From positions 1 through 32,809 of the forward strand of contig CANJHI010000047.1 in NCBI GenBank assembly GCA_947474005.1: a DNA stretch of 32,809 nucleotides. The letters run 5' to 3'. The stretch is from Alphaproteobacteria bacterium (GTDB lineage Bacteria; Pseudomonadota; Alphaproteobacteria; Reyranellales; Reyranellaceae). The notes below the pieces were generated by a model. That model searched no databases, was not told the origin of the DNA, and saw only the letters and a program-made list of their open reading frames with translations. The position numbers and the translations under genes are program-made. Below, piece after piece: positions 32,412-32,809 of the stretch (position 1 is its first letter; every line of letters begins with the position of its first letter).

Positions 32412-32809
32412 ATGAAGAAGGCTCTTTTCGCCGCCGCCGCGCTGGTTGCGCTGCCGATTGCCGCCCAGGCGCAGACTTCGACGCCGGGCTTCTACATCGG
32501 TGCGGAAGGCGGTTTGAACTGGCTTCTGAACACCAACGTGACGGCCGCCACCGCGACCAGCGGCGGCACTCTGAACACCGTGCAGGTGACGCCGCAGACC
32601 GGTTGGGCTGCCGGCGGCGTGATCGGCTACGACTTCGTCGGCCCGCGCGTCGAACTCGAGGCCGTCTATCGCCAGAACACGACCAACATCAACGCCGTGG
32701 GCGTCGGTGGCTTCAGCAACCAGATCGGCCAGCTCGGCATCTTGGCCAACCTGCTGTATGACTTCATGCCCGCTTCGGTGATCACGCCGTACATCGGCGC
32801 CGGCGCCGG
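32412..32809 (+). CDS. Outer-membrane beta-barrel protein (OmpA-like), 3' end cut off
   Basis: The plus-strand frame from ATG 32412 runs to the window end, 132 residues so far. A Sec signal is clear (MKKALFAAAALVALPIAAQA, cut after residue 20). The mature part begins QTSTPGFYIGAEGGLNWL, the usual first strand of the 8-stranded OmpA/OmpX-type barrel (YIGA-GG), and continues with alternating hydrophobic strands (AAGGVIGYDFVGPRVELEAVYRQN, LGILANLLYDFM, TPYIGAGA). Ribosome-binding sequence GAGGGGAAG lies 5-8 bases upstream. Without the C-terminus I cannot tell whether a peptidoglycan-binding OmpA domain follows. Confidence 0.85.
   Translation, partial: MKKALFAAAALVALPIAAQAQTSTPGFYIGAEGGLNWLLNTNVTAATATSGGTLNTVQVTPQTGWAAGGVIGYDFVGPRVELEAVYRQNTTNINAVGVGGFSNQIGQLGILANLLYDFMPASVITPYIGAGA

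Overview
The window is GC-rich, densely coded bacterial chromosome with no tRNA, rRNA, CRISPR array, phage gene or insertion sequence that I could find. High GC, tightly packed acyl-CoA catabolism genes, a Bug-type tricarboxylate-binding protein, DUF2272 lipoproteins and OmpA-like barrels suggest a soil or freshwater alphaproteobacterium of the Rhodospirillales/Hyphomicrobiales type. A Reyranella-like genus is only a guess.

Left part (1-7388, all minus): a compact run reads GNAT acetyltransferase, FadD-type acyl-CoA ligase, small lipoprotein, gamma-glutamyltransferase-family enzyme, GH5-like TIM barrel, alpha/beta hydrolase and an NMT1/SsuA-type binding protein. The binding protein is cut off at residue 202 and runs straight into the C-terminal piece of an ABC permease, which looks like a deletion scar.

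Middle-left (7449-15752): one DUF2272 lipoprotein (+) converges on a minus-strand run made of a binding protein, a long fused permease, an ATPase, a second DUF2272 lipoprotein and a GMC oxidoreductase. The transporter looks like the ferric family, but its binding protein lacks the Tyr-Tyr iron motif and carries the His-Asp...Glu set I recall from the hexose-phosphate protein AfuA. A VOC protein lies upstream.

Middle (15866-22513): an orphan ParD-like antitoxin (56 aa) and a gamma-carbonic anhydrase (minus) face a plus-strand run: MerR regulator, long acyl-CoA dehydrogenase, LysR regulator, alpha/beta hydrolase, crotonase-fold isomerase and metallo-beta-lactamase-fold hydrolase. A perfect 16-bp palindrome lies in the divergent MerR promoter. 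The isomerase ribosome-binding site sits inside a 7-bp hairpin within the preceding gene.

Right part (22673-31884, minus): the most interesting unit is P450, zinc-free MDR oxidoreductase, IpdB-like protein, acyl-CoA dehydrogenase, IpdA-like protein and FadR/GntR regulator, read in that order and nearly without gaps. A TGGTC-N-GACCA-type operator lies between candidate -35 and -10 boxes in front of the P450 gene, so the terminal regulator probably controls its own operon. The IpdAB-like pair has lost the CoA-transferase glutamate and keeps the IpdA-type one, which suggests carbon-carbon ring hydrolysis of a cyclic acyl-CoA. A CaiB-type CoA-transferase and a Bug protein follow, and an enoyl-CoA hydratase lies upstream. 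The window ends in the start of an outer-membrane barrel gene (+).

Two families of palindromic intergenic repeats, two copies each, sit at 8251, 24780, 15768 and 22545. The two copies of the first family differ by compensatory changes that keep the stems paired.
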